Below are positions 60,144-64,000 of a stretch of 64,000 bases of DNA, piece by piece. Numbering within the stretch: position 1 is the stretch's first letter; the number at the start of each line of letters is the position of its first letter. The notes under the pieces were generated by a model. That model did not search any database and was not told the DNA's origin. It worked only from the letters and a program-made list of their open reading frames with translations. The translations under genes and the position numbers were made by a program. Source of the DNA: Tetrapisispora phaffii CBS 4417. Lineage: Eukaryota; Ascomycota; Saccharomycetes; Saccharomycetales; Saccharomycetaceae. Location of the stretch: the NCBI RefSeq assembly GCF_000236905.1, contig NC_016527.1, positions 620,001-684,000 on the forward strand. The letters are read 5' to 3'.

Positions 60144-63100
60144 ATGACTACAGATGAGAGTAAGCAGCTTTCAGACTTTATTGGGCTGTCTAGCGGCTTA
60201 GATACCGAGGAGTTACTGGATGCTTTGCAAGAGTACTGTTCAAGAGATAATATAATACAAAAGGAATCAGATATTATTAAGATCATAAATAAGTTTGAAA
60301 ATGACCCCTCCTTATTGACAAGACACTTATCTACTATTATCAAATCTTTAGTGGAGCTGGTGTTGCCATCTGGTGTGGATGCTGATGGTGATTCGTTAGA
60401 TCTAATTGTCACAATCGGTAATGTTTATTATGAGCTTTATAAAATTGTTTCAACTAGAAATCTTGGGAACTATTTACCAACAGAAATTTCAAATTTGGCA
60501 GAAATAATAAACTTATACCAAATTAATAGAGAAAATTTGATTACGGGTCATGTCCCATATTCTTGGAAACTAGATTTTTTCTTGTTGAGTTGGTTGAATG
60601 TATTAGTGGAATCTCCATTTAGGTTCACAAATGATAAAGTCATATTGGCTTTGATGATGCAGGATGGGTTCCATGAATCAGAGTCCATTCTGAGATTTGA
60701 TATTATAAACTTGAAATCAAAAGTAACGGCAAATCTGATTATTAAGAATATCGATTTGTTTGATAAATCATTATTAATTGGGAATTTTACCTTATTAGAT
60801 TTCTTCCTTAAGAAATTAATAATATTGCCAACTAATAAGATTTTATCATTGATATCAGCATTTAAAAATGATATAATTGATTTGACAATCTTTTTATTAA
60901 ATTTACAAGTTGATAATGAAAATGAACTCAATAGGAGAAAATTATTGAAAATATTCAGTAAATTATTCAAATTAAATTACTATTTAAATAATGGAGAACT
61001 TTTAATAAGAATAATAAAAAAATTTGAAAGAATAATGTTTGATTTGAAATTACTTAATAGTGGTGATTTTAGGTATACGCTTTCAAATAAATATTCAAAT
61101 GTAATACATTTTTTGAATTATGAAATTAAAAATACAAAAATGGTTAACCAAATAATTAATGGAAAAATAAACAAAACAGTTAAAATGTTAGACAGTCTCG
61201 AATTAATAGATACAGATATCCTTCATTTGACTTTGTTATTTATCGCCGACAACATCAGTATTATTTTAACCAATAATATAGTTGACATTGATTTTTTATT
61301 CAGTAAAATATTTATCAAGACTATAAATTTCCAGAAACTGGAAATAAATAATAATAATACCATTATTGTTGGGGGCAATAATATTAAAGATGCAACAAAT
61401 TTCATCCTTTGGTCGATATTAAGATCAAATTCAAAAATAATAACAAAAAAGACAATCGATTTGATATTCATTCATTTGTTGACGTCTTCACTATATGATA
61501 ATGAATTAATTATTAGAAAATCTTCAAATGCTGCATTGCAAGAATTGTTAGGAAGATTCAATAAACACCTAGATCTTGATAGTTCCAGAATAATGAGAAT
61601 TATAGAACTTCCCATTACAAATCTTAATGTTAACTATGAAGAAAATACAGTAAAACTTTATAAAAATATATTTGATGAGGACATTAGCAGGCACTATTGG
61701 TATAAAATTTTGGAGTGGATGGTATCGTTTAATATATCAAAAAAAATAAAGATTTTAAAGACCTTTCTGTTAAATCTGAATTTAATAAACAATTTTATAA
61801 GTTTATCAAATTACAATAATACGTATGAAAAAAATATCTATCATCGAATAATTCAAGAAAAACATAATTATGATTTGGAAAGATTACTATTTTTATTGAT
61901 TAATTATTACTCGAAGTTGGAACACAATACCACACATAAAGAAAACCTTTTAACGCAGATTAATAAAATATTCCACGATTTATCAGATACCCTTGAATTA
62001 AAAAAATATAGTGCCAATTCACCTTTCATATCGTTCCGTGTATTATCGATATTAGAATATTTTAAATTTATGATTGAACTAACTTTATCGAATATAAATA
62101 ATTCATCATCATATCCTATAAGCTTTCAATTGAAAATGGATGACATTTCACTTATTATCAAAATATTGCAAACGATAAATGATTCTTCTATGTTTTTTGA
62201 CGATATAAAGTTAAAAGTTAATTATATTGTTTCCAAAATTGAAAAGGGTAGTCAAATTTATAAAGATACAGAAACTGAAGAATACTTTTGGTCTAATTTT
62301 GAAAAATTACTGTTTTATAATAACGCTTTTGCATCCTTCTCTCTGCCATATCTGCATTATAAATATTTTTTACAATTATTTTTAAAATGTTTGCAAAAAC
62401 TTAACTGCAACTCAAAATCAATTATTTTACATTCACTAACGCCATTATTTTCTGAACGTTATTTTGAACTTAATACTATAAGTGATCAAATATTGTTAAA
62501 AAGAATAATTATTAATTTATTGAATGATTATACTATTACTGAACAAGGTGATATCGGTCGATTAGTTAGGACCAGCTCCATAAAGTTAATTGAATGTAAT
62601 TTTTCCCTGTTTTTTGAGCACGCAGATTCTAATGAAGCAGGTGAACTACAAAAAACTCTAATTAGTAATTGTTTAAGGTTACTTGGTGAACCGCAATTAG
62701 AAATCAAACAATTAGCATTTAAAGTATTGAAGAAGAAGTTTGGTTACACAAAAGAAACTACTAATTCAATAGATTTTGATATTTTGCTGTTTCAGCATAA
62801 ACAGTTCGAAGGAAAATCTAGGGCTTTTTGGGAAGGTTTTTTAATGACGTCAGGTGCAATCCACACAACAGATATTCAGTTAAAATCTTCAGTTGATTCC
62901 TTCATATACTATTACTCAACTTATTTGGAAACTGGTAACCGTAAAAAAGGTATCACAAAACTTGAGTTATGTAATGAATTATTTAGGATAATCCCCAATG
63001 CTAGTAAAATTATTGAAAGTAAAAAGGAATCTTGTGTAGATCCTCTTACTGGTTCTGTAGGTCAGGATATTTTAAAAATCACCACATCATATCTGTACTT

Positions 63101-63509
63101 TTGGAGTAGAGTACTAGAATCATCGTTAGAAATACCAAGGGAATTCAATTACGCTGGAGCCTATGGAAAATTATATAATCTACAAATATTAAAGGGAAGC
63201 AGCTTATTAAAGTCGATAACGATTAAAATATTACCATATTTTGTTATATCACACTCTTCGCATTTTGGAACAGATCTATCCAACTCATTTACTAAAACAG
63301 TTATACTTCGTCTTTTAAAATTAATTAATAGAGAAATAATGATTAAAAAAGACTCGCATATAAACGGATCGCCTACTTATAGAGCCTCTGTGGAAGGTTT
63401 GGCGAAGATATACATATATTTTAACAATTTTTCAAAACTTAGCTTATTGGAGCAAATCACAAATGATGTAGGAAAGTTTAATAAATTAGAAGAGAAAGAA
63501 TTCCTTTGA
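60144..63509 (+). CDS. CIN1: Tubulin folding cofactor D homologue Cin1
   Basis: Cin1 acts in folding and dimer assembly of beta-tubulin with Pac2, Cin2 and Cin4. The protein has 1121 residues (1014 in S. cerevisiae). It is an all-helical HEAT-repeat protein without catalytic motifs; visible family segments are GHVPYSWKLDFFLLSWLNVLVESPF near residue 135, RKSSNAALQELLGRFNKH, RTSSIKLIECNF, and ASVEGLAKIYIYF near the end. Codon choice is strongly AT-biased and the sequence rich in Asn, Ile and Lys, typical of a low-expression gene here. Position between PUT4 and a convergent gene matches YOR349W. The start is the first ATG after the leader. Confidence 0.9.
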   Translation: MTTDESKQLSDFIGLSSGLDTEELLDALQEYCSRDNIIQKESDIIKIINKFENDPSLLTRHLSTIIKSLVELVLPSGVDADGDSLDLIVTIGNVYYELYKIVSTRNLGNYLPTEISNLAEIINLYQINRENLITGHVPYSWKLDFFLLSWLNVLVESPFRFTNDKVILALMMQDGFHESESILRFDIINLKSKVTANLIIKNIDLFDKSLLIGNFTLLDFFLKKLIILPTNKILSLISAFKNDIIDLTIFLLNLQVDNENELNRRKLLKIFSKLFKLNYYLNNGELLIRIIKKFERIMFDLKLLNSGDFRYTLSNKYSNVIHFLNYEIKNTKMVNQIINGKINKTVKMLDSLELIDTDILHLTLLFIADNISIILTNNIVDIDFLFSKIFIKTINFQKLEINNNNTIIVGGNNIKDATNFILWSILRSNSKIITKKTIDLIFIHLLTSSLYDNELIIRKSSNAALQELLGRFNKHLDLDSSRIMRIIELPITNLNVNYEENTVKLYKNIFDEDISRHYWYKILEWMVSFNISKKIKILKTFLLNLNLINNFISLSNYNNTYEKNIYHRIIQEKHNYDLERLLFLLINYYSKLEHNTTHKENLLTQINKIFHDLSDTLELKKYSANSPFISFRVLSILEYFKFMIELTLSNINNSSSYPISFQLKMDDISLIIKILQTINDSSMFFDDIKLKVNYIVSKIEKGSQIYKDTETEEYFWSNFEKLLFYNNAFASFSLPYLHYKYFLQLFLKCLQKLNCNSKSIILHSLTPLFSERYFELNTISDQILLKRIIINLLNDYTITEQGDIGRLVRTSSIKLIECNFSLFFEHADSNEAGELQKTLISNCLRLLGEPQLEIKQLAFKVLKKKFGYTKETTNSIDFDILLFQHKQFEGKSRAFWEGFLMTSGAIHTTDIQLKSSVDSFIYYYSTYLETGNRKKGITKLELCNELFRIIPNASKIIESKKESCVDPLTGSVGQDILKITTSYLYFWSRVLESSLEIPREFNYAGAYGKLYNLQILKGSSLLKSITIKILPYFVISHSSHFGTDLSNSFTKTVILRLLKLINREIMIKKDSHINGSPTYRASVEGLAKIYIYFNNFSKLSLLEQITNDVGKFNKLEEKEFL

Positions 63510-63577
63510 TATATGGATATTAAGAGATATTGTATTGGGAATATAATATTGATATATACATGTCTATAGTGTCACAA

Positions 63578-64000
63578 TTATAGTTTCGATTGTAGAGGTG
63601 TCAAATTGGAAAGAAAGGATTTTAATTTTGTATCAAGTTTCTTGTCATCTGTATAATAATAACTATGATACGATGAAAAGTATAGCTCATTATCTTCATT
63701 CATCATTATCGATCTATAATTATTAGATCTAATATTTTCTTCAGTCAAAGGATATATTCCTTTGTTGCCAAATTCACCGAGGACAGTCGCTTCTGAAAAT
63801 TCATTTTCCTTCTTTGAATTATTGGCATACAAATGGATCTTATCAAGGAATTTGATAGCTTCTTTAGGAATTTCATTGGATCTGAAAAACATTTCTATCT
63901 CATCCGGTAACTTCCAGCTTTTTTCGGCATCATTCAGATAAAGCGTATCACCTTCTAATATCAAATATTTCAATAGAAAATAATAGATAGTTTCAGTATC
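63578..64000 (-). CDS. MNE1: C-terminal part of a gene in the MNE1 position (5' end outside window)
   Basis: The frame is open from the window edge down to its stop at 63578, giving 140 codons. The apparent start at 63973 is a TTG, so the gene continues beyond the window and this is its C-terminal portion. The residues (YLILEGDTLYLNDAEKSWKL, EAIKFLDKIHLYANNS) show no domain I recognise. The convergent arrangement after CIN1 is that of YOR350C (MNE1), a mitochondrial matrix protein involved in splicing of the COX1 group I intron aI5-beta in S. cerevisiae. The symbol rests on gene order only. Confidence 0.5.
   Translation of the reverse strand, partial: DTETIYYFLLKYLILEGDTLYLNDAEKSWKLPDEIEMFFRSNEIPKEAIKFLDKIHLYANNSKKENEFSEATVLGEFGNKGIYPLTEENIRSNNYRSIMMNEDNELYFSSYHSYYYTDDKKLDTKLKSFLSNLTPLQSKL

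Overview
The window is nuclear DNA of a budding yeast of the family Saccharomycetaceae. It is AT-rich, the genes are compact and intron-free, and almost every long reading frame is a recognisable orthologue of a Saccharomyces cerevisiae gene. The gene order interleaves two S. cerevisiae regions, the left arm of chromosome I (YAL019-YAL038) and the right arm of chromosome XV (YOR322-YOR350), plus GSH2/RRT8 from chromosome XV left. Genes from both regions sit in one collinear run, yet many genes expected in the undivided ancestral order are absent (LTE1, MAK16, PRO2, a MYO2/MYO4 gene, TEA1, UBC11 and others). This is the pattern of one of the two sister tracks of a post-whole-genome-duplication yeast whose losses differ from those of S. 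cerevisiae. A Vanderwaltozyma/Tetrapisispora-type lineage would fit, but the species cannot be fixed from the sequence alone.

Layout, left to right: the 3' end of an RRT8/LDS-family gene; GSH2 (glutathione synthetase); FUN30 (chromatin remodeller); ATS1/KTI13 (RCC1-like Elongator/diphthamide cofactor); CCR4 (deadenylase); FUN26 (nucleoside transporter); PMT2 (protein O-mannosyltransferase); LDB19/ART1 (arrestin adaptor); DRS2 (P4-ATPase flippase); an FRT1/FRT2-type ER protein; SNC (v-SNARE); ALA1 (alanyl-tRNA synthetase); KRE5 (beta-1,6-glucan biosynthesis); a GC-rich 1.5 kb spacer with a perfect 42-bp palindrome; a FUN19/YOR338W-type SWIRM protein; RPA43 and RPA190 (RNA polymerase I), divergent and sharing PAC/RRPE promoter motifs; a YOR342C/YAL037W-type protein; a 3 kb gene-poor stretch with two diverged LTR-like repeats and an elongator tRNA-Met gene; TYE7 (bHLH glycolytic activator); REV1 (translesion polymerase); CDC19 (pyruvate kinase); PUT4 (proline permease); CIN1 (tubulin cofactor D); and the 3' part of a gene that by position is MNE1.

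The genes are single transcription units of housekeeping type, not operons. Links that can be drawn are RPA43 with RPA190 (same enzyme, same promoter motifs), TYE7 with CDC19 (activator and glycolytic gene), and DRS2, SNC and LDB19 (membrane trafficking).

The most interesting points are anomalies in otherwise ordinary genes. The start of ATS1 is spread over three frames, with a Ty1-type CTT-AGG-C heptamer at one of the two frame changes. The FRT-type gene has its tail-anchor membrane segment displaced into the -1 frame at a T run. ALA1 has an in-frame stop directly before its ATG, which rules out the upstream ACG-initiated mitochondrial form known in S. cerevisiae. A 42-bp perfect palindrome lies in the GC-rich island upstream of the FUN19-type gene. 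Wholly new gene systems were not seen.
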